DNA of 42,481 nucleotides from an uncultured Phascolarctobacterium sp. (GCA_900545025.1 UQXH01000015.1:1-42481), one strand, 5' to 3'; shown: positions 1-8,449, counted from the first letter of the stretch. Program-made: numbers and translations. Notes: generated by a model not told the origin, from the letters alone.

Positions 1-463
1 GAGTACCAACCATGGTGATGATACCGCCCCAACCGCAGGCAAATGCCAAAGGCATTAACTGACGGGAAGCAGGAATCTTAGCTGCTGCGCAGATACCCAG
101 TGCAACCGGGAGTAAGCAAGCTGCAGTACCGGTGTTGGAAAGTACTGCAGAAAGCAGGGTGCCAACGAGCATCAGACCGAACATCAGGCTGTTTTCACCA
201 GTGCCGCACATTTTAACAACTACGCCACCAATTTTTTGAGCCAGACCGGTGTAGAACATGGAAGCACCTACAACGAACATGCCTGCAAACAGTACTACGG
301 TAGAGTTGGACAGACCGGAGAATACTTGTTTAGCAGGAATGAAACCAAGCAGGCCGCACGCAATAGCGCCTGCCATAGCTGTAATTGCAAGAGGGATAAG
401 TTCAGTTACAAAGAAAATTGCAATGACAGCCAACATAATGAGGCATTTTACTGCTGGGGACAT
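1..463 (-). CDS. SLC13/DASS-family sodium:dicarboxylate symporter, N-terminal part
   Basis: The first 154 residues of a membrane permease that continues beyond the left edge. It starts at ATG 463 behind AAGGAGG (about 6 nt spacing). The visible protein is a run of hydrophobic segments and carries LSNTGTAACLLP near residue 115, the SNT-type sodium and carboxylate binding motif of the divalent anion:Na+ symporter family (PF00939 type). Its place next to a succinate-to-propionate operon suggests that it imports succinate or a related C4-dicarboxylate with sodium, the ion the decarboxylase pumps out. The family call is firm; the substrate is inferred from context. Confidence 0.8.
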   Translation of the reverse strand, partial: MSPAVKCLIMLAVIAIFFVTELIPLAITAMAGAIACGLLGFIPAKQVFSGLSNSTVVLFAGMFVVGASMFYTGLAQKIGGVVVKMCGTGENSLMFGLMLVGTLLSAVLSNTGTAACLLPVALGICAAAKIPASRQLMPLAFACGWGGIITMVGT

Positions 464-908
464 TTTGTGTTCCTCCTTTATAATATTTATTTATATACAA
501 TGCCGAAGCACCATATATCGGAACAGTATAATATGTAGATATTAAAGAACGACCGGATTTTCTCTCTGTATTTTCTTTCAATCCGATACATTTATTATAA
601 CACCCTTTTACTAAAATAAAAAGTGATAATTTTGTATTTTTTACACTTTATCTGCATACTATGTCTTTTTCATTAACACTCATGTATCTCTTTTTAGTTA
701 TTTAATGTCTTGTATACTTTATATTATAAACAATCTTCTTTTCAACAGTTTCTGCTACGAAAAATTTTGCCCGCCAAACCCCGATATATACTGCTTGCAG
801 GGCAGAAAGTTACAATCTTTACTTTCTAAATTACTTTATTTTAAGAACAAAATAGTTCAGCAAACCTGTTATTTCCTCAAACATGTACCTCTTGCATCTG
901 CTTCAGAC
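464..908. other. Intergenic region upstream of the symporter
   Basis: AT-rich and without a convincing gene. On the minus strand TATAAT lies at 593-598 with a poor -35 (TTTTTA, 17 bp spacer), a possible symporter promoter about 130 nt upstream of its start. I see nothing else that is clear. Confidence 0.35.
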
Positions 909-941
909 AATAAAAAACAGGGTACGAAATTCGTACCCTGT
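909..941 (-). terminator. Intrinsic terminator after second mmdB
   Basis: Perfect 11-bp stem (917-927 with 931-941), 3-nt loop, followed on the minus strand by a T run. It lies 19 nt past the stop of the beta-subunit copy at 960. Confidence 0.85.
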
Positions 942-959
942 CAGGGGAGTAGCAAGCAA

Positions 960-2093
960 TTATTTGGTTGCCGGTCCAATCATAGCCAGCATAGTACCAG
1001 CAGCTACTGCGGTACCGATAACGCCTGCAACGTTCGGGCCCATAGCATGCATGAGCAGGAAGTTTGCCGGGTTAGCCTGCTGACCAACTTTTTGAGATAC
1101 ACGAGCAGCCATCGGAACTGCAGATACACCTGCGGAACCGATAAGCGGGTTGGTTTTACCACCGTCAACGATGCACATAATCTTACCAAAGATAACACCA
1201 GCGCAAGTACCAGCTGCGAATGCAACCAAGCCGAGGCAGATAATCAGGATGGTCTGATAGTTCAGGAAAGAATCAGCTTTCATGGTCAGACCGGTACCGG
1301 TTGCCAGCATGATGGTTACAGTGTTCATCAGTGCGTTTTGTGCAGTATCGGACAGACGATCCAGGCAGCCTGCTTCTTTGAACAGGTTACCAAGCATCAG
1401 CATACCGATCAATGCGGTTACAGGCGGTAACAGTAAGGAAATTACGATAGTAGTTACTACCGGGAATACAACCTTTTCAAAGTGAGAAACCGGACGCAGC
1501 TGTTGCATAACGATTTTACGGTCAGCTTCAGTGGTGAACAGTTTCATGATAGGAGGTTGAATAAGCGGTACTAAGGACATGTAGGAATATGCTGCTACTG
1601 CGATAGCGCCTAACAGGTTAGGAGCCATTTTTGCTGCCAGGTAAATTGCGGTCGGGCCGTCAGCACCGCCGATGATACCGATTGCAGATGCTTCCTGTAC
1701 GGTGAAGCCCAGCATCATAGCGCCCAGCAGGGATACGAATACGCCTGCCTGTGCTGCTGCACCGAGGAGCAGGGTTTTCGGGTTAGCAATCAACGGACCG
1801 AAGTCGGTCATTGCGCCTACGCCCAAGAAAATGAGCGGAGGGAATACTTCGTGTTGAATACCATAAAGAATTACGGACATAACGCCCGGGGTGTCTTCAA
1901 AACCGGTTTTCGGAACGTTTGCCAGCAAGCAGCCGAAAGCGATCGGAGAAAGCAGCAAAGGTTCGAAGCCTTTACCAATAGCGAGGTAAAGAAGAATAAT
2001 ACCAACCAACATCATGATGGCATTGCCCATGGTAAATGCAGCGAAACCACTGTCATTCCATACGGACTGTAAAGCAACTACAAATGCTTCCAT
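960..2093 (-). CDS. mmdB: Methylmalonyl-CoA decarboxylase beta subunit, second copy (sodium-pump membrane subunit)
   Basis: A 377-residue polytopic protein of the OadB/MmdB/GcdB family. This subunit decarboxylates carboxybiotin on the gamma chain and couples it to Na+ export. GGADGPTA and YSYMSLVPLIQPPIMK are the conserved family motifs of the ion path. The frame is open from 2120, but the ribosome site AAGGAGG lies inside that extension, so translation should start at ATG 2093. The protein is nearly identical to the copy at 3203-4336, with about three differences (Ile or Cys near residue 32; ending PATK or PVSK). It lies outside the main operon, downstream of a 42-residue delta-like peptide, and has its own terminator. 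No second alpha or gamma gene is present, so it would have to share those subunits or replace the other beta chain. Confidence 0.93.
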   Translation of the reverse strand: MEAFVVALQSVWNDSGFAAFTMGNAIMMLVGIILLYLAIGKGFEPLLLSPIAFGCLLANVPKTGFEDTPGVMSVILYGIQHEVFPPLIFLGVGAMTDFGPLIANPKTLLLGAAAQAGVFVSLLGAMMLGFTVQEASAIGIIGGADGPTAIYLAAKMAPNLLGAIAVAAYSYMSLVPLIQPPIMKLFTTEADRKIVMQQLRPVSHFEKVVFPVVTTIVISLLLPPVTALIGMLMLGNLFKEAGCLDRLSDTAQNALMNTVTIMLATGTGLTMKADSFLNYQTILIICLGLVAFAAGTCAGVIFGKIMCIVDGGKTNPLIGSAGVSAVPMAARVSQKVGQQANPANFLLMHAMGPNVAGVIGTAVAAGTMLAMIGPATK

Positions 2094-2303
2094 GTGATAA
2101 ATTTCCTCCTTGTTTCCCAAATCGGGAGATAATATAAGAGCATATTGTCATGCGACAATAATTAAAGCCTCATTACAAGAAATCCAGCTTTCTTACCGTT
2201 CATCCGATTCTGTCTCCCCTAGCCAAAATCAAATGCCCATCAGCTTAAGACTTGTGCTTTCCGGTAATGAAACTGCTTAAAGCAGACAAGCTGCTTAAAA
2301 ACC

Positions 2304-2432
2304 TTATTTAGCCTTAGTGGGATCAACTACCTGGATAAGATGCATGATAACTCCCAATGCTGCCAATACTGCAAACACGATAACCATGTTGATGACTGCA
2401 ATCAGCCAGGGATTTGTTGTTACTGCGCCCAT
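2304..2432 (-). CDS. 42-residue membrane peptide, N-terminal segment of the decarboxylase delta subunit
   Basis: A small gene found by reading the minus strand. ATG 2432 follows AGAGGTG (about 7 nt) and the frame closes at TAA 2304. The peptide begins MGAVTTNPWLIAVIN and ends MHLIQVVDPTKAK. It matches the first 40 residues of MmdD (4895-5245), which begins MGPVTTNPWLIAVIN and reads MHLIQMVDPTQKK at the matching place. It keeps the single membrane helix and lacks the Ala/Pro linker and the C-terminal domain. The similarity and clean ribosome site argue for a real gene. It lies 210 nt upstream of the second mmdB and probably shares its transcript. It could be a short delta-like assembly subunit. 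It is not like the Veillonella epsilon chain as I recall it, which resembles the C-terminal part of delta. Confidence 0.8.
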   Translation of the reverse strand: MGAVTTNPWLIAVINMVIVFAVLAALGVIMHLIQVVDPTKAK

Positions 2433-2923
2433 GAAGTTCACCTCTTTCAGTACATCTTTGATAAGCTGATTCACTTATCTTTGCTTATTATAAATTTACT
2501 ACCCTTTATCTTCTGTTGCCTACGTCACACTTTTCCCTTTTAGCTCACTTACACTATTTACTTTATTCTTACAAAAACTTCATAAATCTTTCTAATTTTT
2601 CACATTTTACTTTTCTTTATGGGAGTAAAATAGTATATATACAACTTGTATTTACGCTATGCTCTTTCTTCCCATCCTTAGATGCTCTTTGGAAGCGCAT
2701 TATTTTGTAAGTATCACGTTTATTTAACTTCTTACTAAACTTCTTTTATTCTTACTTTATTTTCATAATTATTTTTTGTGACTTAGGCAACAGTTTTTCT
2801 GGGAAACTTTGCTAAAATATCATACGTAAAGCAATACATTTAATATCCTACCAATTTTCAATTTGCGAACATCAAGAAATTGGGAGAAGTTGCTGGCACA
2901 TTTGCGAACTTGGTGACGGCAAC
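2433..2923. other. AT-rich intergenic region with likely promoter of the second mmdB unit
   Basis: No gene seen. On the minus strand TATAAT lies at 2487-2492 without a good -35. Downstream of it an inverted repeat, GATAAG-8-CTTATC, spans 2460-2479 and could be an operator or leader hairpin. At 2837-2864 is a stray copy of the ribosome-site region of mmdB (see findings). Confidence 0.4.
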
Positions 2924-2956
2924 AAAAAAATAACCAGCGGCGGCTGGTTATTTTTT
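2924..2956. terminator. Bidirectional intrinsic terminator
   Basis: AT-extended stem with core ATAACCAGC / GCTGGTTAT around a 4-nt loop (2930-2951), with A tracts before and T tracts after. It can work in either direction and insulates the two decarboxylase units. Confidence 0.75.
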
Positions 2957-3107
2957 ATGCCTGGAAACAGACTGTCCTTTCCCCTTTTCTGCGTCATGAT
3001 TATGTCACAGTTCACAAATACTTCACGCTCATATTTGGCTTATGAGCGTTTTTATTTTATCTTTAATACCTTTCATACCACCTATTACTTAAATCGCCTT
3101 ATAAGAC

Positions 3108-3144
3108 AAAAAGAGAAGTAATTTATAAAATTACCTCTCTTTTT
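3108..3144 (-). terminator. Second terminator after the succinate operon
   Basis: A 16-bp stem with one G:U pair on the minus-strand RNA (3108-3123 with 3129-3144), ending in a T run. It appears to back up the terminator at 3161-3191. Confidence 0.7.
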
Positions 3145-3160
3145 ATTTTAGTTGAGATAT

Positions 3161-3191
3161 AAAAAATAACCGGTACAAAGTACCGGTTATT
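3161..3191 (-). terminator. Terminator of the succinate operon
   Basis: Perfect 12-bp stem (3165-3176 with 3180-3191), AAA loop, T run on the minus strand, 11 nt past the mmdB stop. Confidence 0.85.
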
Positions 3192-3202
3192 GTATAAAGC
3201 AA

Positions 3203-4336
3203 TTATTTGCTTACAGGACCAATCATAGCCAGCATAGTACCAGCAGCTACTGCGGTACCGATAACGCCTGCAACGTTCGGGCCCATAGCATGCATGAGCA
3301 GGAAGTTTGCCGGGTTAGCCTGCTGACCAACTTTTTGAGATACACGAGCAGCCATCGGAACTGCAGATACACCTGCGGAACCGATAAGCGGGTTGGTTTT
3401 ACCACCGTCAACGATGCACATAATCTTACCAAAGATAACACCAGCGCAAGTACCAGCTGCGAATGCAACCAAGCCGAGGCAGATAATCAGGATGGTCTGA
3501 TAGTTCAGGAAAGAATCAGCTTTCATGGTCAGACCGGTACCGGTTGCCAGCATGATGGTTACAGTGTTCATCAGTGCGTTTTGTGCAGTATCGGACAGAC
3601 GATCCAGGCAGCCTGCTTCTTTGAACAGGTTACCAAGCATCAGCATACCGATCAATGCGGTTACAGGCGGTAACAGTAAGGAAATTACGATAGTAGTTAC
3701 TACCGGGAATACAACCTTTTCAAAGTGAGAAACCGGACGCAGCTGTTGCATAACGATTTTACGGTCAGCTTCAGTGGTGAACAGTTTCATGATAGGAGGT
3801 TGAATAAGCGGTACTAAGGACATGTAGGAATATGCTGCTACTGCGATAGCGCCTAACAGGTTAGGAGCCATTTTTGCTGCCAGGTAAATTGCGGTCGGGC
3901 CGTCAGCACCGCCGATGATACCGATTGCAGATGCTTCCTGTACGGTGAAGCCCAGCATCATAGCGCCCAGCAGGGATACGAATACGCCTGCCTGTGCTGC
4001 TGCACCGAGGAGCAGGGTTTTCGGGTTAGCAATCAACGGACCGAAGTCGGTCATTGCGCCTACGCCCAAGAAAATGAGCGGAGGGAATACTTCGTGTTGA
4101 ATACCATAAAGAATTACGGACATAACGCCCGGGGTGTCTTCAAAACCGGTTTTCGGAACGTTTGCCAGCAAGCAGCCGAAAGCGATCGGAGAAAGCAGCA
4201 AAGGTTCGAAGCCTTTACCAATAGCAAGATAGAGAAGAATGCAACCAACTAACATCATGATTGCATTGCCCATGGTAAATGCAGCAAAACCACTGTCATT
4301 CCACACGGATTGTAAAGCAACTACAAATGCTTCCAT
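3203..4336 (-). CDS. mmdB: Methylmalonyl-CoA decarboxylase beta subunit (operon copy)
   Basis: 377 residues, last gene of the nine-gene succinate operon. It is the multi-span membrane subunit that takes carboxybiotin from MmdC, releases CO2 and exports Na+. GGADGPTA and the following polar helix with SLVPLIQPP are the family's conserved ion-path elements. ATG 4336 follows GGGAGG (7 nt). It differs from the copy at 960-2093 at about three residues; the central 1 kb appears identical in DNA, while both gene ends carry clustered, mostly silent changes. A hairpin (4364-4391) separates it from mmdC. Confidence 0.95.
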   Translation of the reverse strand: MEAFVVALQSVWNDSGFAAFTMGNAIMMLVGCILLYLAIGKGFEPLLLSPIAFGCLLANVPKTGFEDTPGVMSVILYGIQHEVFPPLIFLGVGAMTDFGPLIANPKTLLLGAAAQAGVFVSLLGAMMLGFTVQEASAIGIIGGADGPTAIYLAAKMAPNLLGAIAVAAYSYMSLVPLIQPPIMKLFTTEADRKIVMQQLRPVSHFEKVVFPVVTTIVISLLLPPVTALIGMLMLGNLFKEAGCLDRLSDTAQNALMNTVTIMLATGTGLTMKADSFLNYQTILIICLGLVAFAAGTCAGVIFGKIMCIVDGGKTNPLIGSAGVSAVPMAARVSQKVGQQANPANFLLMHAMGPNVAGVIGTAVAAGTMLAMIGPVSK

Positions 4337-4363
4337 TTAATATCCTCCCAATTTTCAATTTGT

Positions 4364-4391
4364 GGAAGGCCCCTTGCGAATGGGGCCCTCC
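4364..4391 (-). other. Intercistronic hairpin between mmdC and mmdB
   Basis: GC-rich inverted repeat, GGAAGGCCCC at 4364-4373 with GGGGCCCTCC at 4382-4391, 8-nt loop, no T run. It is more likely an RNA processing or stability element than a terminator. Confidence 0.6.
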
Positions 4392-4441
4392 AAAGAACAT
4401 CTAATCAGTTAATATTGCGAACTATTAACCGGTTAGTAAAA

Positions 4442-4837
4442 TTACATAACGATCATTACGTCGCCAGTGGAAACGGTTTGACCAGCGGAAACGCGAACGT
4501 CGGAAACGGTGCCGTCAGCCGGAGCCATGATTTCGTTTTGCATTTTCATAGCTTCGAGGATCAGGAGAACGTCGCCAGCTTTAACAGCGTCGCCTGCTTT
4601 GCATTTAACTTCGAGAACTTTACCAGGCATCGGAGCGGAAACAGTTGCGGAACCAGCAGCAACCGGTTTAGCAGCCGGAGCCGGAGCGGGAGCCGGTGCA
4701 GCTTTCGGAGCAGGTGCAGCAGCCGGAGCCGGAGCAGCTTTCGGAGCAGCTTTAGGAGCAGCAGCAGCAGCGCCGCCCATTTCTTCAACTTCTACTTCGT
4801 ATGCAGTACCATTAACGGTGATAGTATACTTTTTCAT
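4442..4837 (-). CDS. mmdC: Methylmalonyl-CoA decarboxylase gamma subunit (biotin carrier protein)
   Basis: 131 residues. A short N-terminal strand region is followed by an Ala/Pro/Lys-rich flexible linker (about residues 25-62) and a biotinyl domain with EAMKM; Lys 98 is the expected biotin attachment site. The domain carries the carboxyl group from the alpha subunit to the membrane beta subunit. ATG 4837 follows AAGGAGG. It lies between mmdD and mmdB, the usual cluster arrangement. No separate epsilon gene fits in the 57-nt gap to mmdD. Confidence 0.95.
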   Translation of the reverse strand: MKKYTITVNGTAYEVEVEEMGGAAAAAPKAAPKAAPAPAAAPAPKAAPAPAPAPAAKPVAAGSATVSAPMPGKVLEVKCKAGDAVKAGDVLLILEAMKMQNEIMAPADGTVSDVRVSAGQTVSTGDVMIVM

Positions 4838-4894
4838 GGATATGAATCCTCCTTAAAATCTCGTTTTTAATAAATAGTTAGAACCAGTTGTTAA

Positions 4895-5245
4895 TTAGAA
4901 GCATTCTTTACGAACGCTGATAGCTTCAACGCGAGCGTTTACAGTCCAGCTAGCATTAGGAAGACGACGTACGCAAGCGATTTGGTCTGCGCTGCAGCCG
5001 GTTGCTGCGATTGCTGCTGCGATAACTGCGATGATTTCGCTGTCATCTTGAACAGGAGCAGCTGCGGGTGCTGCTGCAGGAGCTGCTGCCGGAGTAGGAG
5101 CTACTGCCGGTTTAGCTGTTTTTTTTTGAGTCGGGTCAACCATTTGAATTAAGTGCATGAGTACGCCCAGTGCTGCAAGAACACCGAATACGATAGTCAT
5201 GTTAATTACTGCGATCAACCACGGGTTAGTGGTAACAGGGCCCAT
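4895..5245 (-). CDS. mmdD: Methylmalonyl-CoA decarboxylase delta subunit
   Basis: 116 residues of the OadG/MmdD type. One N-terminal membrane helix (about residues 9-32) is followed by an Ala/Pro-rich linker (about 44-66) and a small C-terminal domain ending RVEAISVRKECF. This subunit anchors and assembles the soluble alpha and gamma chains on the membrane. ATG 5245 follows GAGGTG. Its N-terminal 40 residues recur as the separate peptide at 2304-2432. Confidence 0.92.
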   Translation of the reverse strand: MGPVTTNPWLIAVINMTIVFGVLAALGVLMHLIQMVDPTQKKTAKPAVAPTPAAAPAAAPAAAPVQDDSEIIAVIAAAIAATGCSADQIACVRRLPNASWTVNARVEAISVRKECF

Positions 5246-5300
5246 TTATTTCACCTCATCTTTTAAAATTATTAGGCACTAAGCAATTGCCGATAATGAA

Positions 5301-6827
5301 TTACAAAGGAATGTTGCCGTGGCGTTTTGCCGGACGGGTTTCGCGTTTGCTTTCGAGCATTTGCAGAGCGTTGATGATGGTGGGACGAGAGTTTTTCGGT
5401 TCGATAACCATGTCAACCATACCGCGCATAGCTGCTTGATACGGAGTAGCAAAGTTGTCGATGTACTCAGCAGTCTTAGCTTTAACATCAGGATCGTTTC
5501 TGAAGATGATGTTAGCAGCGCCTGCAGGACCCATAACTGCGATTTCTGCAGTCGGCCAAGCGATAACTTGGTCAGCGCCAAGGTCTTGAGAGCACATTGC
5601 CAGGTAGGAACCGCCGTAAGCTTTACGGGTAACCAGAGTGATTTTGGGAACAGTAGCTTCAGAATAAGCATACAGCAATTTAGCACCATGACGAATGATG
5701 CCGCCGTATTCTTGGTTGCAGCCAGGCAGGAAGCCAGGAACGTCAACCAGGTTCAGCAGAGGAATGTTGAATGCATCGCAGAAGCGGATGAAACGAGCGC
5801 CTTTATCGGAAGCGTTGATGTCCAGGCAGCCAGCCATAACTTTCGGCTGGTTAGCGATGATACCAACGGTTTGGCCGTCCATACGTGCGAAGCAGGTGAT
5901 GATGTTTTGAGCCCAGTATTTCTGGGATTCATAGTATTCACCGTTATCAACGATTGCTTTGATAACTTCATACATATCATATGCTTGGTTGGAGTTATCC
6001 GGAAGCAGAGTGTTCAGGCTTTCTTCAATACGCATCGGATCGTCACCAGTTTCAACGATCGGAGCGGTTTCCATGTTATTGGAAGGCAGGAAGGAAAGCA
6101 GGTAACGGATTTGTTGCAGGCAGTCTTCATCGTTTTCAGCAGCGAAGTGAGCAACACCGGAAGTGCTGTTGTGGGTCATAGCGCCACCCAGTTGTTCTTG
6201 GGTTACATCTTCACCGGTAACGGATTTAACTACTGCAGGGCCGGTAATGAACATTTTGGAAGTGTTCTTTACCATGTAGATGAAGTCGGTCAGTGCCGGG
6301 CTGTATACAGCGCCGCCAGCGGAAGGACCCATGATAGCGGAGATCTGGGGAACAACACCGGAAGCAATGGTGTTTTCGAAGAAGATCTTACCATAGCCAG
6401 CCAGAGCGTCGATAGCTTCTTGGATACGAGCACCGCCGGAATCGTTCAGGCCAACGAGCGGAGCACCCATTTTCAGTGCCAGACGTTGAACTTTAACGAT
6501 TTTTGCAGCATGCATTTCGCCAAGAGAACCGCCTTCAACGGTGAAGTCTTGTGCAAATACATAAACAAGACGGCCGTCGATGGTGCCATAACCGGTGGTT
6601 ACGCCTTCACCCGGAAGTTCTTTCTTTTCTTGACCAAAGTTGGTGCAACGATGACGAACGAAACGATCCAGTTCTACGAAGGAACCTTCGTCGAGAAGTG
6701 CAGCAATTCTTTCACGAGCGGTCATTTTACCAGCTTCGTGTTGTTTTGCTACGCGTTTTTCACCGCCAGCAGCCAGAATTACTTCGGACTTTTTGAGCAT
6801 TTTCTCAATTTTTTCTTGAGTAGACAA
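5301..6827 (-). CDS. mmdA: Methylmalonyl-CoA decarboxylase alpha subunit (carboxyltransferase)
   Basis: 508 residues, the usual length for this family. It moves the carboxyl group of (S)-methylmalonyl-CoA to biotin on MmdC and releases propionyl-CoA. Both halves show the crotonase-like carboxyltransferase fold: LNDSGGARIQEA and MGPSAGGAVYSPALTD in the first, VDVPGFLPG and TRKAYGGSYLAM in the second, with the family's oxyanion-hole glycines. The start is TTG at 6827 behind GGAGGTG (about 8 nt); there is no better ATG upstream. Context (mutase, epimerase) favours methylmalonyl-CoA over glutaconyl-CoA as substrate. Confidence 0.95.
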   Translation of the reverse strand: MSTQEKIEKMLKKSEVILAAGGEKRVAKQHEAGKMTARERIAALLDEGSFVELDRFVRHRCTNFGQEKKELPGEGVTTGYGTIDGRLVYVFAQDFTVEGGSLGEMHAAKIVKVQRLALKMGAPLVGLNDSGGARIQEAIDALAGYGKIFFENTIASGVVPQISAIMGPSAGGAVYSPALTDFIYMVKNTSKMFITGPAVVKSVTGEDVTQEQLGGAMTHNSTSGVAHFAAENDEDCLQQIRYLLSFLPSNNMETAPIVETGDDPMRIEESLNTLLPDNSNQAYDMYEVIKAIVDNGEYYESQKYWAQNIITCFARMDGQTVGIIANQPKVMAGCLDINASDKGARFIRFCDAFNIPLLNLVDVPGFLPGCNQEYGGIIRHGAKLLYAYSEATVPKITLVTRKAYGGSYLAMCSQDLGADQVIAWPTAEIAVMGPAGAANIIFRNDPDVKAKTAEYIDNFATPYQAAMRGMVDMVIEPKNSRPTIINALQMLESKRETRPAKRHGNIPL

Positions 6828-6876
6828 AATCTTACACCTCCATCATTATTGGGAGAACAAAATTTATATACATATA

Positions 6877-6905
6877 TTGAAGCCGTATCTCATGTACGGC
6901 TTCAA
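6877..6905 (-). other. Intercistronic hairpin between epimerase and mmdA
   Basis: Perfect 11-bp stem (6877-6887 with 6895-6905), 7-nt loop, not followed by a clear T run. Probably RNA processing or partial attenuation within the operon. Confidence 0.55.
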
Positions 6906-6961
6906 CATGATGTATCAGAGTAATAATAATATTACTGCAGCCTACAAAGGCTAACTAAAAA

Positions 6962-7390
6962 TTAGTCAACGTAGGTTTCAGCCGGTTGGCAGAGTTCGAG
7001 CAGCAGGCCAGCAGATTTCGGATGAATGAAAGCGATTTTCATGTTGCCAGCACCGTTACGGGGAGCTTTGTCAATCATTTTTACGCCAGCAGCTTCCATA
7101 TCAGCGATAGCAGCTTTGATGTCATCTACGCGCAGAGCGATATGTTGGATGCCAGGGCCGTTTTTAGCGATGTATTTGCCGATCGGGCCATCATTGTTTT
7201 CGGTGATATCAACGAGGAGTTCGAGCAGGGTTTCGCCGCAGGGAATGAATACGGTTGCAACGCCTTGTTCTTTAACTTCTTCACGGTTGGTTACTTGCAG
7301 GCCAAGAACCTCGGTGTAAATTTTGGTTGCTGCGTCCAGATCAGCGCAAGCAATACCTACATGGTCAACACAAATAGTTTTGAATGCCAT
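6962..7390 (-). CDS. mce: Methylmalonyl-CoA epimerase
   Basis: 142 residues of the vicinal-oxygen-chelate (glyoxalase) fold. It interconverts (R)- and (S)-methylmalonyl-CoA, linking the mutase product to the decarboxylase substrate. Two beta-alpha-beta-beta-beta modules are visible, starting VDHVGIACADLDAA and IQHIALRVDDIKAA. Their His residues, with the Glu in LLLELCQP, fit the metal ligands of the family. ATG 7390 follows AGGAGG. Confidence 0.93.
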   Translation of the reverse strand: MAFKTICVDHVGIACADLDAATKIYTEVLGLQVTNREEVKEQGVATVFIPCGETLLELLVDITENNDGPIGKYIAKNGPGIQHIALRVDDIKAAIADMEAAGVKMIDKAPRNGAGNMKIAFIHPKSAGLLLELCQPAETYVD

Positions 7391-7429
7391 AATAAATTCC
7401 TCCTAAAGAATCAAATTTTGGTGTTTTAT

Positions 7430-8368
7430 TTATTTTAAAACTTTACCAACAATATCATCTACGACAGAATACGGTTCAATATCACGATTTTGCATCTTGA
7501 TAACCAGTTGGTCAAAATCGTCAGTTGAAATTACGTTTTTGTCGATGTAACGATTTACGCGATCATTAAGCATCGCAGTAACTTCGTTTTTAATACGAGC
7601 CTTGCGGATCTCGCTGAGTTTGCCGGTTTCTTCCAGATAAGCCTTGTGGGCTTCGATGGAGTCAACTACAGCTTCTATACCTTCACCCTTGCTGGCAATG
7701 GTCCTGTTGATCGGAGGACGCCAGCCAACATGCTCGGGATTCAATTCTAACATCATTTCAATCTCAATATTGAGCTTGTCAGTTCCTTCACGATCTGCTT
7801 TATTGATCGTAAAGAGGTCACCGATTTCAAGTATACCTGCTTTAATTGCCTGGATATCGTCGCCCATACCGGGGATTACAACAACCATGGTGGTGTCAGC
7901 GGTTTTCACAATATCAACCTCGGACTGACCTACGCCAACGGTTTCGACGATGATTACATCCATGCCGAAAGCATCCATAAGTTTTACAGCATCGCCTGCT
8001 TTTTGAGACAGGCCGCCAAGGCTGCCACGCGTTGCCATGGAACGAACAAAGATTCCTTCATCGGCAGTAAGATCCATCATTCTGATACGGTCGCCAAGGA
8101 TAGCGCCGCCGGAATACGGACTTGTAGGGTCGATTGCTACAATTCCGACAGTTTTACCGCGTTTACGGTATTCTTTTGCAAGTTTATCAGTCAGAGTACT
8201 TTTACCAGCACCCGGAGGGCCAGTGATACCAATTACATACGCATTACCCGTATGCGGGTAGATTTCTGTCATGATTTTGACAGCATCGTCATATTCATTT
8301 TCAACGGCAGTAATTGCCTTAGATAATGCAAGACGAGAATGATTCAATAAATCTTCTACAATCTTCAA
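7430..8368 (-). CDS. meaB: MeaB/ArgK-type GTPase, chaperone of methylmalonyl-CoA mutase
   Basis: 312 residues. P-loop GPPGAGKS at residues 50-57, later switch residues and NKAD for guanine specificity place it in the MeaB family. These GTPases gate delivery of adenosylcobalamin to the mutase and help remove damaged cofactor. The start is TTG at 8368 behind a weak AAGGCGGTG site; no ATG offers an alternative near the conserved N-terminus. It lies directly after the mutase B12-binding gene, the common arrangement. Confidence 0.93.
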   Translation of the reverse strand: MKIVEDLLNHSRLALSKAITAVENEYDDAVKIMTEIYPHTGNAYVIGITGPPGAGKSTLTDKLAKEYRKRGKTVGIVAIDPTSPYSGGAILGDRIRMMDLTADEGIFVRSMATRGSLGGLSQKAGDAVKLMDAFGMDVIIVETVGVGQSEVDIVKTADTTMVVVIPGMGDDIQAIKAGILEIGDLFTINKADREGTDKLNIEIEMMLELNPEHVGWRPPINRTIASKGEGIEAVVDSIEAHKAYLEETGKLSEIRKARIKNEVTAMLNDRVNRYIDKNVISTDDFDQLVIKMQNRDIEPYSVVDDIVGKVLK

Positions 8369-8411
8369 AATTCACACCGCCTTGTCTGATCGGATAATTT
8401 TTATAGTGCAA

Positions 8412-8428
8412 GCCGGGACAAGCCCGGC
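8412..8428 (-). other. Intercistronic hairpin between mutase small chain and meaB
   Basis: GCCGGG-ACAAG-CCCGGC, a tight 6-bp GC stem without a T run. Confidence 0.5.
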
Positions 8429-8449
8429 CTGCAGGAAAAAACGATCAAA

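Noticed and set aside
2304..2432. Naming the 42-residue peptide as the epsilon subunit (MmdE)
   Set aside because: It matches the N-terminal membrane helix of delta, whereas the Veillonella epsilon chain, as I recall it, resembles the C-terminal part.
5319..6923. 534-residue open frame on the plus strand opposite mmdA
   Set aside because: Antisense shadow of a strongly conserved gene; the translation has no family features and no ribosome site.
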